From positions 3,844,001-3,908,000 of the forward strand of contig OZ252252.1 of the NCBI GenBank assembly GCA_965249745.1: 64,000 nucleotides of DNA, written 5' to 3'. Of the stretch, positions 17,641 to 27,084 are shown piece after piece (position 1 is the stretch's first letter; each line of letters starts with the position of its first letter). Source of the DNA: JANYHH01 sp965249745 (GTDB lineage Bacteria > Deinococcota > Deinococci > Deinococcales > JAAFIG01). The notes under the pieces were generated by a model. It searched no databases. It was not told the DNA's origin and saw nothing but the letters and a program-made list of their open reading frames with translations. The position numbers and the translations under genes were made by a program.

Positions 17641-17926
17641 AAAAACCCTGAGAGATGAAACGTTGTTCGCGGCGTTCTCTAGGGTTTGCTGGTGACTTTT
17701 TGCGTTCGGGATAGGTCTAATCGCGTTTAAAGACTCCTCGGCCAAAGCACCGAGAAAGCGGTTGCTCAACATTTTAGGGGATGGTCTTCCAAACGCCGCA
17801 ATCGCCCTTAGAAAATCGCTGCCCGGCTGCCTCCTCGAGCCTCAGTAGGCTAAAGCAATTACGACTCAATCTCGCGTCAGAGACAGCAAGGTTTGCGATG
17901 GGTGGATGACTGTTTTCGAGCCGGAC
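17641..17926. other. Intergenic region between two divergent lacI genes
   Basis: No credible ORF is seen here. An imperfect hairpin pairs AACCCT-AGAG (from 17643) with CTCT-AGGGTT (to 17686). The remainder is the divergent promoter region of the two repressors. No IS end or RNA gene was recognised. Confidence 0.4.
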
Positions 17927-17966
17927 TTGACAGCCCGAGGTGCGACCGTTACAGTTTGGTGTAACG
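17927..17966 (+). promoter_or_regulatory. Promoter and operator of the second lacI / CUT1 operon
   Basis: TTGACA (17927-17932) and TACAGT (17950-17955) are 17 nt apart. A perfect 7-bp inverted repeat, CGTTACA (17947-17953) and TGTAACG (17960-17966) with a 6-nt spacer, covers the -10. This is the expected layout for repression by the LacI protein encoded at 18037. Confidence 0.7.
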
Positions 17967-18036
17967 ATACATCAACGTCTATTCTCGTCCCGAGCTATCG
18001 AGCGGCCCTGTCCACTCGAGCCATCTGGAGTTTCGT

Positions 18037-19170
18037 ATGCCCAAAGAACAGAGCAGATCGGTGACGGTCCAGGACGTTTCCAAACGCGCCGGAGTGTCCC
18101 CGATCACCGTGTCGCAGGTGATGAACCAGAAGGGTCGCATCTCGGTCGGAACCCGAGCGCGCGTGCTCGAGGCGGCCCGTGACCTCGGCTACGTCGTCAA
18201 CCACGCGGCCCGCAGCCTGCGCGGGGGGCGCAGCCATCTGGTCGGACTGTTGGTCCCAGAACTCACCAACCCTTACTTCGTGGAAATCCTGCGCGGCGCG
18301 TCCGAAGCCCTCTCGAGGCAGGGCATGGATGTCGTGCTCTACACCTCCTCCTACGACCGTATGCGTGAACGCGAACGGGTACAAACCCTGATGTCCGGCC
18401 CATCCGACGGTCTGCTGATGGTTTTACCGCTCGAGTCCCCGGAGGAGATCGCAGCCCTCGAGCGGGCCGCGCGGCCCGTGGTCATCCTGCACCCGCCGCA
18501 CCCGCGTCCAAATTTGGCATCGGTCTGCACCGAAAATTTCGAGGGGGCTAGCCAAGCGATGCGACACCTGCTGGAATTGGGCCACCGCCGGATCGCCTAT
18601 ATCGGCGGTCAGGATGGTCAGGACAACGCCCAACGCCTGCGGGCGTACCGCGAAGCGCTGACCCATCATGGGATAGCGGTCAATCCAGCCATGATCGTTC
18701 AGGGCGACAACTCGCAGCCTCGGGCCCGCCAGTTGACCGAGGGGTTGCTGGATCTGCCCGAGCCGCCCACGGCGGTGTTCGCCTACAACGACTTCAGCGC
18801 CTTCGGCGTCATGGACGCCGCTCGAGGGCGCGGTCTGCGCCTACCCGAGGACTTCAGCGTGATTGGGATAGACGACATCCCACAGGCCAGCCAAGTCCAC
18901 CCGGCGCTCACCACAGTCCATCACCCGCTCTTTCACATGGGGGAACGCTCCGCCGAAATGCTGCTCAGCCTGATCGCCGGAGTGCCGCTCCCGGAACCTT
19001 ACCTCGAGCTACCAAGTCACCTCGTCGTGCGCGCCTCGACTGCACCACCAACACCCCTGCCACCAACATCTGCGTCATCACCAGCAACCGGAGTCAAGGC
19101 GCTCAGGCCAAGCGCCATCCCCTCACAGATTGACAGCCCGAAACGGGCGAAACAAAGGAGCAAAGCATGA
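18037..19170 (+). CDS. LacI-family repressor of the CUT1 operon
   Basis: This 377-residue protein has a LacI HTH (VQDVSKRAGVSPITVSQVMN), hinge (NHAARSLRGGRSHLVG) and effector domain (VPELTNPYFVEILRGASEAL, AYNDFSAFGVMDAARGRGL, VIGIDDIPQASQVHPALTT). The last ~45 residues are a Pro/Ser/Lys-rich tail not needed for the fold. Its stop overlaps the ATG of the sugar-binding protein (ATGA), so repressor and importer are one operon, an unusual coupling that ties repressor level to importer expression. It differs from the repressor at 16556, and its operator differs too. Confidence 0.9.
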   Translation: MPKEQSRSVTVQDVSKRAGVSPITVSQVMNQKGRISVGTRARVLEAARDLGYVVNHAARSLRGGRSHLVGLLVPELTNPYFVEILRGASEALSRQGMDVVLYTSSYDRMRERERVQTLMSGPSDGLLMVLPLESPEEIAALERAARPVVILHPPHPRPNLASVCTENFEGASQAMRHLLELGHRRIAYIGGQDGQDNAQRLRAYREALTHHGIAVNPAMIVQGDNSQPRARQLTEGLLDLPEPPTAVFAYNDFSAFGVMDAARGRGLRLPEDFSVIGIDDIPQASQVHPALTTVHHPLFHMGERSAEMLLSLIAGVPLPEPYLELPSHLVVRASTAPPTPLPPTSASSPATGVKALRPSAIPSQIDSPKRAKQRSKA

Positions 19171-20624
19171 AGAAAACCCTGGGACTCTCAATCATCGGCG
19201 TCACCCTCGCGTTGCTGGGTTTGGCGGCCCACACGGCCGCGCAGAACAGCCAGACGACCCTGAAATTCTGGACCTCGAGGGTCGGCTCCACCGATGCCTA
19301 CGACAAAGAGATTGCGCTTTTTGAAAAGGCCAATCCCGATATCAAGGTGGAGCGCGTCACGACGGCCGGAGCGCAGTACACGCAGGTCGTGAACCTCGCC
19401 TTCAAAAGCGGTGAAACCCCGGACGTGTTCACCATCCCTACCGACAGCGCACCGGACATCAAGACGATGGTCTCCAGCAAATGGTTCTTGCCGCTGAACA
19501 AATGGGCCACTCCAGCCTGGCAGGGCACGTTCCCAAAGAATTCGTTTCTGGATGGAATCAACGTCTTTGACGACCAGATTATCTCCGCACCCTGGTACGG
19601 CGGCGGCGGTAACTACTTGCCGCTCTTCATCAACAACAAGGTTTTCCGCGATGCGGGACTGGTGGATGGAAGTGGTCAGGTGCTGATCCCGAAGACCTGG
19701 GCGGAGGAGCGCCGCTACGCCAAACAAATCTTTGATCGTTCCAACGGCAAGGTTTACGGCGTGGGCTTCGGCGCGAAATCGGGTGATTACCCGATGAACA
19801 TCCAAGCCCAGAGCGTCCGCATGTCCGGGTTGCCGACGCACGGCCCGATTGGGTACTACTATCACAACCCGAAATCCGGGCGTTTCGAGTTCAGCAGCAG
19901 CCCTGTTTGGCGCGATTGGTTTGACTTCTGGCTCGGCATGAAGGAAGACGGCACGATCTTCCCGCAATCGCTGACGCTCAACGACGAACAGATTCGTCCG
20001 GTCTTCGCAGATGGGAAATTCGGCATGTACGTGAACGGCCCTTGGTTGGTCAACTCCTTGAAAGACACCACACCAAACTTCACCGATTACAGCGTCGCCA
20101 CGCTTCCCATGCGAACCTCCAGAGCCAGCAGCTTCATTTACACGGGTCTGCCTGCGGCTCGTGAAATGGTGATCTCGAGCAAAACCAAAAACGCTGAAGC
20201 CGCTTGGAAGTTCTTCGCCTTCATGAACTCCAAAGCCTCGGCCACGCGCTGGGTGGGTTACGGCGAAGCGGTGCGAGTCTGGCCGGAGACCGCGGCCGCC
20301 GCGACGGGCAAAGCGGGTGAGGTGGCGCGCGTGGCCCTGCTCAACAACCGCATCGCTCCGACCCTCGAGGTGGTGCGCCCGCAGTTGAACGATGTGAAAT
20401 TTAAAGAGCCGACGCAGAGCATCGAGTTTACGATTCTGGCTGCTGCCACCGGTCAACTGAAGCGCAGCGACCTACCCGCCGCACTAAAGAAGCTTGACGA
20501 GGATTACAACAAAGCCCTGGCGGATGCGGTATCAGCGGCGCAGACGGCGGGCAGTAAGGTCACGCTCGAGGATTTCAAATTCTCGAATTGGAACCCCTTC
20601 GCCAACCAACCGAGCTACAAGTGA
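19167..20624 (+). CDS. CUT1 extracellular sugar-binding protein
   Basis: The 485-residue product has a signal peptide (MKKTLGLSIIGVTLALLGLA, cut near AAQN) and a family 1 solute-binding fold (LKFWTSRVG, FEKANPDIKVERV, VFADGKFGMYVNGPWLVNSL, AAWKFFAFMNSKASATRWVG). It is longer than typical maltose-type proteins (about 400-430). An RBS (AAAGGAG) lies inside the end of lacI. It should capture oligosaccharides, probably those released by the secreted hydrolases encoded nearby; the ligand is not readable from sequence. Confidence 0.9.
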   Translation: MKKTLGLSIIGVTLALLGLAAHTAAQNSQTTLKFWTSRVGSTDAYDKEIALFEKANPDIKVERVTTAGAQYTQVVNLAFKSGETPDVFTIPTDSAPDIKTMVSSKWFLPLNKWATPAWQGTFPKNSFLDGINVFDDQIISAPWYGGGGNYLPLFINNKVFRDAGLVDGSGQVLIPKTWAEERRYAKQIFDRSNGKVYGVGFGAKSGDYPMNIQAQSVRMSGLPTHGPIGYYYHNPKSGRFEFSSSPVWRDWFDFWLGMKEDGTIFPQSLTLNDEQIRPVFADGKFGMYVNGPWLVNSLKDTTPNFTDYSVATLPMRTSRASSFIYTGLPAAREMVISSKTKNAEAAWKFFAFMNSKASATRWVGYGEAVRVWPETAAAATGKAGEVARVALLNNRIAPTLEVVRPQLNDVKFKEPTQSIEFTILAAATGQLKRSDLPAALKKLDEDYNKALADAVSAAQTAGSKVTLEDFKFSNWNPFANQPSYK

Positions 20625-20661
20625 GCCTCTGGTTCTTCCTCTGAGGCTTTGAAGGAATCCT

Positions 20662-21657
20662 ATGACGACCCATTCAAACCCGCTTCAGCCTCGCCGTCGG
20701 GGGCGTTCACCGCGCCCCCGGCGCTTCGGGCAGCGCATGGCTGCGGCGGGCGGGTCTTACCTGTTGATCGCTCCCTCCGTACTGCTGGTGCTGCTGTTCG
20801 TGGTTTACCCGCTGCTGGCTTCTTACCCCTACACCTTGTTCGATTGGTCGGGCATCGGTGAACCGTCGCGGTTCGTGGGCTTCGGGAATTTTCTTAAAGT
20901 CGCTCAGGACCAGTACTTCTGGGGCGCGTTTCGCAATACATTCTTTTACCTGATCTTGACTGTGCCCCTAACGCTGGGATTGGCGCTCTGGTTGGCAGTT
21001 GTTTTCAACAACCCGAAACTGCGATTCTCGAGCCTTTACAAAGCCGTCTTTTTCTCTCCCGCCGTGACCTCGCTGGCGGTGATCGGAATCGTCATCAGCT
21101 TTATCTACAACGGTGCGTCTGAACCGTTCAGCGGTTTGCTGCGAAGCTTAGGGTTGATTGGCCCGAACGAATCGGTGCAGATTCTCTCCGACCCACACTT
21201 TGCGATGATCGCGGTGGCTGTGGTCGGAATCTGGCATAGCATTGGCTTTAATTTGGTGTACTTCACGGCTGCACTGCAATCCATCCCGAAGGAACTTTAC
21301 GAAGCCGCCACGCTGGACGGGGCGGGACCCTCGACGACCTTTTGGCGGATCACGATTCCGATGTTGCGTCAACCAGGTTTGGTGATCTTTTTTCTGGCTT
21401 TTAACGGTGCGCTCGGCGTGTTTGAACTGCCGCTGGTGTTAGGTGGCAGCGGCGCGAGCGGACTGCTGGCGGGAACCGAAGTGGTCTCCACGTACATCTA
21501 CCGCAACGCTTTCGGGTACAGCTCTGAGCCGAATGTCGGCTTCGCTTCGGCGGCGGCCCTGTTCATGGGTTTCATCCTGCTGATGCTGAGTTTATTGCAA
21601 TTCTTAGTCTTTCGTCGTCAGGGAGTGCGCCAGGAAGGATTGGAGGGGAAGGCATGA
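20662..21657 (+). CDS. CUT1 sugar ABC permease (MalF-like)
   Basis: This 331-residue integral membrane protein has six main membrane segments. The EAA loop, ELYEAATLDGAGPSTTFWRI, contacts the ATPase. The N-terminal ~25 residues are Arg/Pro-rich and cytoplasmic. RBS AAGGAA precedes the ATG. Its stop overlaps the start of the second permease. No ATPase gene accompanies this operon. Confidence 0.92.
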   Translation: MTTHSNPLQPRRRGRSPRPRRFGQRMAAAGGSYLLIAPSVLLVLLFVVYPLLASYPYTLFDWSGIGEPSRFVGFGNFLKVAQDQYFWGAFRNTFFYLILTVPLTLGLALWLAVVFNNPKLRFSSLYKAVFFSPAVTSLAVIGIVISFIYNGASEPFSGLLRSLGLIGPNESVQILSDPHFAMIAVAVVGIWHSIGFNLVYFTAALQSIPKELYEAATLDGAGPSTTFWRITIPMLRQPGLVIFFLAFNGALGVFELPLVLGGSGASGLLAGTEVVSTYIYRNAFGYSSEPNVGFASAAALFMGFILLMLSLLQFLVFRRQGVRQEGLEGKA

Positions 21658-22523
21658 CGGTGGTACGCCAGGCTGCGACCAAACACAGTCCTCGAGCCAC
21701 GGTGCGCTGGCGGTTGGTCGCAACGCATCTGATTCTGATCGCCGTGGGCTTGGTCTACGTTTTTCCGTTCGTCTGGATGCTCGGCAGCTCACTGAAAACG
21801 AGCGGCGAGTTCTTCTCGGCGGGTTTGAACGCCTTCCCCGCAGCCGCCCAGTGGAATAACTACGCTGACGCCTGGAATCAGGGGCAGTTTGGGCGCTACT
21901 TTTTCAACACGGTTCTCACGGCGGTCGGTTCAACCTTACTGATGGTGGCCGTGACCTCCGCCAGCGGTTACGCAATCAGCCGCACCCAATTTCCTGGTAA
22001 GGGCATCGTGATTGGAACCATGATCGCGCTGTTCTTCATGCCGGGCGGGTACACCATCGTGCCGCTGTTTGATCTGGTGGCGCGCTTGGGATTACTCAAC
22101 AGTTTAGCTGGGATCATTCTCGTCATCACCGCTGGCGGCGTGGTGTATAACACCACGCTTTACAGTGGTTATTTTGCCACACTGCCAAAAGAGATCGAAG
22201 AAAGCGCGCTCGTGGACGGTGCTGGCCCCCTGCAACTCTTCTGGTACGTCGCTTTCCCGCAGGCCTTACCAATGACGGCCACGGTCGCGCTGTTTCATTT
22301 CATGTGGACGTGGAATTCATTTTTCATTCCGCTCGTGTTCACCCTTGGGAATCCAAAGCTCAGAACGCTGGCGGTGGGAATGCAGGCCTTCATCGGGGAG
22401 AACCAAACCCAGTGGACATGGATCTGCGCGGGAGCCGTCATCACCGTCGTCCCGATCATGCTGCTGTTCTTCTTTTTGCAGCGCTACTTCGTGGACGCCA
22501 TCGCGGGCGCGGTGAAAGGTTAA
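21654..22523 (+). CDS. CUT1 sugar ABC permease (MalG-like)
   Basis: This 289-residue MalG-type permease has the EAA loop EIEESALVDGAGPLQLFWYV and the family C-terminal end RYFVDAIAGAVKG. It overlaps the MalF-like gene by ATGA. It completes the membrane part of the importer; the energy-providing ATPase must come from elsewhere, for example the UgpC-type ATPase at 62204-63262. Confidence 0.92.
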   Translation: MTVVRQAATKHSPRATVRWRLVATHLILIAVGLVYVFPFVWMLGSSLKTSGEFFSAGLNAFPAAAQWNNYADAWNQGQFGRYFFNTVLTAVGSTLLMVAVTSASGYAISRTQFPGKGIVIGTMIALFFMPGGYTIVPLFDLVARLGLLNSLAGIILVITAGGVVYNTTLYSGYFATLPKEIEESALVDGAGPLQLFWYVAFPQALPMTATVALFHFMWTWNSFFIPLVFTLGNPKLRTLAVGMQAFIGENQTQWTWICAGAVITVVPIMLLFFFLQRYFVDAIAGAVKG

Positions 22524-22823
22524 AAGCGACGAATCTCGAGCGGCGCGTTTCACATCGCCTGAACGGAAGAAGGTCGAGCTACTCCGCTCGGACCGAGTTG
22601 AAGCACTGAACTTTTTCTAAGCGATCCTTGCTCGAGTCATCCTTTTTGAAACACACGGTTCGTTGCTCAAAAGCCTCAGCGCCAGGGAGGGCTGAACGTA
22701 CTCCTGTGAACACCCACGTCGCTCTTACGTAAACGCTTCTCGAGGATCCCACTACCGCCGTGTTCAGCGCTGCGTAGCGGAATCCAGCGGTCTCAGGCAG
22801 GCGCAAACCTGCGGAGGTTCACT
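22524..22823 (+). other. Intergenic leader of the GH39-like gene
   Basis: These 300 bases hold no credible gene. At 22725-22740 TTACGTAA is followed by ACGCTTCT; GTAAACGCTTCT resembles the LacI operator GTAAGCGCTTAC and may be a second, weaker site. An RBS GGAGGT lies just before the ATG at 22824. No terminator hairpin with a T run was seen after 22523. Confidence 0.35.
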
Positions 22824-24809
22824 ATGCCCCAAAAACTCCCGAAAGCACTGCTGTTCCTGAGCTTCAGTTTGACTTTGGCTGGTTGCACGCAGAACGCGCC
22901 TCCCCTGAATGCCACCGCTGGCGCGAGTCCTAGTGTGGCGGTTTCAGCTCAGGCGGTGGCCAACGCCAATCTATTCGTGGACTGGGGTGACGCGCAGGCC
23001 ACGATCACCAATGAACTGTACGGCACGGGGATCTACGGCGGTGTAGCTCCGAGCATCTCGAGTCAGACGAGCTATAAGAAGAACATGGGGTACTTCAAGC
23101 CTGGATTGCTGCGTTTCCACTACGGAGGGTTGATTAACAATTCAGCCACCGACATCCGAGGCTGGGTGGACGAGGCGAACCGCCGATGGGACGCGGCGCG
23201 TATCAACACCGTGATGAGTACCTTCGATAGCTTCAAAACCACGGATTACGGCAACGGGACGTGGAGTGCCTCGTACATGATGAACGTGCCAACGTGGCCA
23301 TCGTGGATGAAAACCTACGATTACACGTACGGCGGTCAGACCGTGAAGTTGCTTGACCCCAGCGAGTTTGATAACTACGCCGCCTTCTGCGCGAGCCTGG
23401 CGACCATCCTCAAAAACCAGGGGCGGCAAGTCAAGTATTTTGTGCCGATGAACGAATGGGACGCGCAGTATTACGTGCCGTTCCAAAACGGTGGCGACAA
23501 GATCAGCGAACTCGTCACGATTTACAACAAAGCGGCCATCGCGGTGAAACAGGTCTACCCAGGCATTCTGGTCGGCGGACCCGATTGGGCACGCGGCGAT
23601 CTCAACGATCAAGTCAACCGCTTCATCCAGGGCGCGAAAGCCAACTTGGATTTCGTGGCGTATCACTTCTACGCCAATGACGATCCTTACGGCGCGAACG
23701 GTCCGATGTACGACCGCTCGAGGTCGGCGGCGCGGCACGGGCAAGACATCGCCAACATTGCGCGGCAGCAGGGTTTAAACGTGCCGATCTTCAACACCGA
23801 GTTCAACATCAACTACGCTGGGAACCAGGATTACCGTCAATCTCTGTCCGCCGGAGCGGTCTACGACACCCTGATCTTCACGGCGGGGATTGAGACCGGC
23901 ACGACCGCCACGGCGACCTGGAACGACCGTGATGGATACTACGGCAAGCTCAACAACAACGACGAAACCGCCGCCAATCCCGATGGCAACTCATTGCGGA
24001 TGGGCGCACAGAACATGCGGGTGCTGAACAATTACCTGACGGGCACGAAGGTCAACGCGACTTCGGATAACGCCAATGTGGTCGTGCTCGCCACGCGCAC
24101 AAGCGGTCGTAAATCCGTGGCGCTCATCAACCGCTCCGGCAGTGCGCAGACGGTGAAACTCAGTTTCTTCAACTGGAGCACGACCTCGAGTTTCGATGCG
24201 CTGATCAGTGCGCCAGACCCGAAATACTTTTACACCAAAACAGTCAGTTTCGCGGGCGCAACCGATGGCACGCTCAGCCTCGATCCCGACTCGGTGACGG
24301 TCTTGACCGTAGCGAACAGCCAGAATGTGACCTCGAGCGCCACCGAGCTGAGCCGCACGGGTTGGACGCCGAGCGCCTCGAGTTCCTACTCCGCCGAGCC
24401 GCCCGCTTTCGCAATTGACGCTTCGACCAGTAACCGCTGGTCCACGGGCGGGCGTCAGCAGCCGGGCATGTGGTTTCAGCTTGACCTGGGGAGCAGCAAA
24501 ACGTTTGACAAGATCGTCTTAAAAGCCGGTGGGCCGTACCCGCTGACGGACTACCCGCGCCGCTACTCGGTGTACGCCACGAACGATCTCGCAAACCTGG
24601 GAAATCCCCTGGTCACGGGCGCAGGCTGGGGGCCTGAGGCGAGCGGAACGACGGATCTCGGAACGGGCGGCGGCAAGGCTGGACTGGACACGATCATCAC
24701 CTTCGCGCCGCAGACGGCGCGCTACGTCCGCATCGTGCTGAGAAGCGCGGCGTACTTCTCGTTTGAAAACTGGTGGGGCATTTCAGATATGCGCCTCTAC
24801 AGGCACTAA
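22824..24809 (+). CDS. Secreted GH39-like glycoside hydrolase lipoprotein with F5/8C domain
   Basis: The 661-residue protein has a lipoprotein signal (LTLAGC, Cys21), a clan GH-A TIM barrel, a small beta domain and a C-terminal F5/8 type C (discoidin) sugar-binding domain from about residue 515 (RTGWTPSASSSYS, LDLGSSKTFDKIVLKAGG, RYVRIVLRSA). Likely catalytic residues are Glu211 (acid/base, PMNEWD) and Glu326 (nucleophile, FNTEFNI). GH39-type enzymes include beta-xylosidases and iduronidases, but this protein is distant enough that GH30 or another clan-A family is possible. It should act outside the cell on the polymer or on long oligosaccharides. Confidence 0.8.
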   Translation: MPQKLPKALLFLSFSLTLAGCTQNAPPLNATAGASPSVAVSAQAVANANLFVDWGDAQATITNELYGTGIYGGVAPSISSQTSYKKNMGYFKPGLLRFHYGGLINNSATDIRGWVDEANRRWDAARINTVMSTFDSFKTTDYGNGTWSASYMMNVPTWPSWMKTYDYTYGGQTVKLLDPSEFDNYAAFCASLATILKNQGRQVKYFVPMNEWDAQYYVPFQNGGDKISELVTIYNKAAIAVKQVYPGILVGGPDWARGDLNDQVNRFIQGAKANLDFVAYHFYANDDPYGANGPMYDRSRSAARHGQDIANIARQQGLNVPIFNTEFNINYAGNQDYRQSLSAGAVYDTLIFTAGIETGTTATATWNDRDGYYGKLNNNDETAANPDGNSLRMGAQNMRVLNNYLTGTKVNATSDNANVVVLATRTSGRKSVALINRSGSAQTVKLSFFNWSTTSSFDALISAPDPKYFYTKTVSFAGATDGTLSLDPDSVTVLTVANSQNVTSSATELSRTGWTPSASSSYSAEPPAFAIDASTSNRWSTGGRQQPGMWFQLDLGSSKTFDKIVLKAGGPYPLTDYPRRYSVYATNDLANLGNPLVTGAGWGPEASGTTDLGTGGGKAGLDTIITFAPQTARYVRIVLRSAAYFSFENWWGISDMRLYRH

Positions 24810-24821
24810 GTTTTCAGGCGT

Positions 24822-24855
24822 GCTCGAGCGTGGAATTCCTCTACCACGCTCGAGC
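24822..24855 (+). terminator. 12-bp perfect hairpin after the GH39-like gene
   Basis: 24822-24833 pairs perfectly with 24844-24855 around a 10-nt loop, 12 nt after the stop codon. There is no T run, so it may stabilise the 3' end or act as a weak terminator. Both arms contain CTCGAG. Confidence 0.55.
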
Positions 24856-24965
24856 GCAGCCCGCGAGGGTTCATTTCGCTCAACCAAAAAACAGGATTGA
24901 TAAAGATTGGCATCCGCATTTTTCGGTTCAAATCCAGCGCCCTCCTCAAGACAGAAAGTGATCCC

Positions 24966-26966
24966 ATGAAACAACATCAAGCTCCTCAACCGTTCACCCT
25001 GGGGGTCTGCGATTACCCCGAACACGTGCCGCTCGAGACGTGGTTGACATATCCAAGGCAGCAAAAGTCGCTCGGGCTGAGTTTCGTGCGCCTCACGGAG
25101 TTCGCTTGGTCGCGGCTCGAGCCGAGCCGGGAACGCTTTGAGTTCGGCTGGTTGGACACCGCGATTGAGACGCTCCACGCCGAAGGCTTGGGCGTGGTGC
25201 TGTGTACCCCGACCGCCACGCCGCCCGCCTGGTTGACGCGCGAACGCCCTGAAGTCCTGTTCGTGGATCACGAGGGGCGCAGGCACACGCACGGCGGGCG
25301 GCGGCACTACGATTACTCGAGCACCGCTTACCGCGAGGAATCGGCGCGCATCACGGAGGTCTTGGCGCGGCGTTACGGCAATCACCCAGCCGTGATCGGT
25401 TGGCAGACCGACAATGAACACGGCTGCCACAACACGACGCGCTCCTACTCAGAAAACGCCCGGGGGGGATTTCAGCGTTGGCTCGAGGCGCGTTACGTGG
25501 ATGTGGACGCATTGAACGAGGCTTGGGGCGCAGTCTTTTGGTCTCAGGAGTACGGTAGTTTTTCAGAAGTCGAGCTGCCAAACGCGGTCGTTTACACGGT
25601 CAACCCCTCGCACTGGCTGGATTTCTGTCGCTACTCGAGCGATCAGGTCGTGACTTTTGACCGCGCGCAAACCGAGATTCTGCGCCGCCACAGTCCTGGG
25701 CGTTTCGTGACCCACAACTTCATGCCGTTCATGGCGGACTTCAATCATTACGATGCCGCCGCGCACCTGGACTTTCCGAGCTTTGACCTCTACCCGCTCG
25801 GGGTGCTCGAGACCTCGAATCAGCCGGAAGCTGTAAAGACCCGTTTTCGCCGCACCGGGCATCCCGATCTCGGAGCCTTCAACCACGACTTGTATCGCGG
25901 CTTGAAGGAGCTTCCCACTCGGGGGCACTGGGTCATGGAGCACCAGTGTGGTCAGGCGGATTGGGCGGCAACGAATGCCTTACCCGCCGACGGCGCGATT
26001 CGCCTCTGGGTTTGGAACGCCCTCGCGCACGGGGCGGATGCCGTGACCTTCTTTCGCTGGCGAGCAGCGACCGCCGCGCAAGAACTGATGCATTCGGGGC
26101 TGCTGCATCACGACGGCACGCCGGATCGCGGCTTCGCAGAGGTCGCCGCGTTTGCACCAGAACTTCCCGCATTTCCCCTCGAGCCAGTACAAGCTCGAGT
26201 CGCGCTGCTCCACGATTACGAATCGCTGTGGGCCTACGATCACCAGAAGCACGGCGAAGCCACGGGGTACTTCACGCAAGTCATGCAGTATTACACCGCG
26301 CTGCGAGCGCTTGGCGCGGACGTGGACGTGATCCACCCGAGCCGCGATCTCACCGGTTACAGCGTGGTGATCGCCCCGGCGTTGCACATCATGAGCCGCG
26401 AAACCGCCGCGCACCTCGAGCGGTTCGCGCAAGCGGGCGGGCAAGTACTCCTAGGGGCACGTAGCGCCTTTCGGCAACCGAACGCTCAGGTCTGGGCGGA
26501 GCGCGATACACACCCGCTCTGGAAACTTGCTGGGGTGCGCGTGGCGAACCTCGACGCGATCCGTGACGGCGTGAAGATGGCACTCGAGGGGGCTGGTTTA
26601 GACCTTGGGAACGGCATCAACGCTCAGGTCTGGGCGGAGCAGCTCGAATGCGCTGCGGATACGGAAGCGTTGGCGCGGTACGGCGAAGACCTGTTCGCGG
26701 GAACGCCCGCCGCCACTTGGCGTGACGTGGGCACGGGTGGCGTTGGATACATTGGAACGTGGAGCGAAGGTCTGATCGCGGCCGCGTTGAAACACGTTCT
26801 CGAGCGAGCCGGTGTGCCCGTGTTCGCTCTCGCCGATGGGGTGCGTCGCAGCGTGCGCGGCGAACTTGTGATCTTGGAAGATTGGAACACCGCGCGAGTC
26901 ACCGTCTCAAGTGCAGCCAAAACAGAAACGCCGATCAACTCGGGGACGGCAGAGCTGCGGCGCTGA
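24966..26966 (+). CDS. GH42 beta-galactosidase
   Basis: I chose the ATG at 24966 because homology begins there; the frame is open from 24897. The 666-residue protein shows the GH42 landmarks: GVCDYPEHVP, FVRLTEFAWSRLEP, GVVLCTPTATPPAWL, acid/base Glu151 (WQTDNEHG), and nucleophile Glu325 (HWVMEHQCGQ). A trimerisation domain follows (VALLHDYESLWAYDHQ, VIAPALHIMS). There is no signal peptide, so it acts in the cytoplasm on imported galactosides. Specificity within GH42 (beta-galactosidase versus alpha-L-arabinopyranosidase) is not readable. Confidence 0.92.
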   Translation: MKQHQAPQPFTLGVCDYPEHVPLETWLTYPRQQKSLGLSFVRLTEFAWSRLEPSRERFEFGWLDTAIETLHAEGLGVVLCTPTATPPAWLTRERPEVLFVDHEGRRHTHGGRRHYDYSSTAYREESARITEVLARRYGNHPAVIGWQTDNEHGCHNTTRSYSENARGGFQRWLEARYVDVDALNEAWGAVFWSQEYGSFSEVELPNAVVYTVNPSHWLDFCRYSSDQVVTFDRAQTEILRRHSPGRFVTHNFMPFMADFNHYDAAAHLDFPSFDLYPLGVLETSNQPEAVKTRFRRTGHPDLGAFNHDLYRGLKELPTRGHWVMEHQCGQADWAATNALPADGAIRLWVWNALAHGADAVTFFRWRAATAAQELMHSGLLHHDGTPDRGFAEVAAFAPELPAFPLEPVQARVALLHDYESLWAYDHQKHGEATGYFTQVMQYYTALRALGADVDVIHPSRDLTGYSVVIAPALHIMSRETAAHLERFAQAGGQVLLGARSAFRQPNAQVWAERDTHPLWKLAGVRVANLDAIRDGVKMALEGAGLDLGNGINAQVWAEQLECAADTEALARYGEDLFAGTPAATWRDVGTGGVGYIGTWSEGLIAAALKHVLERAGVPVFALADGVRRSVRGELVILEDWNTARVTVSSAAKTETPINSGTAELRR

Positions 26967-27084
26967 GTCTCAGCATAGAGTTGAGCGGCTGCCGCACACG
27001 GTTCGCCTCGAGTCGTAATCACCAGTAGGGCGGATTGCATTTCGGTTGTCCGCAGCTCGCAACCCCAGCGAGAGGAATGGGTTC

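Noticed and set aside
19188..20456. Long antisense frame of 422 codons on the minus strand
   Set aside because: It lies fully opposite the sugar-binding protein gene, its translation is Arg/His/Gly-rich without a recognisable domain, and such mirror frames are usual in GC-rich genes.
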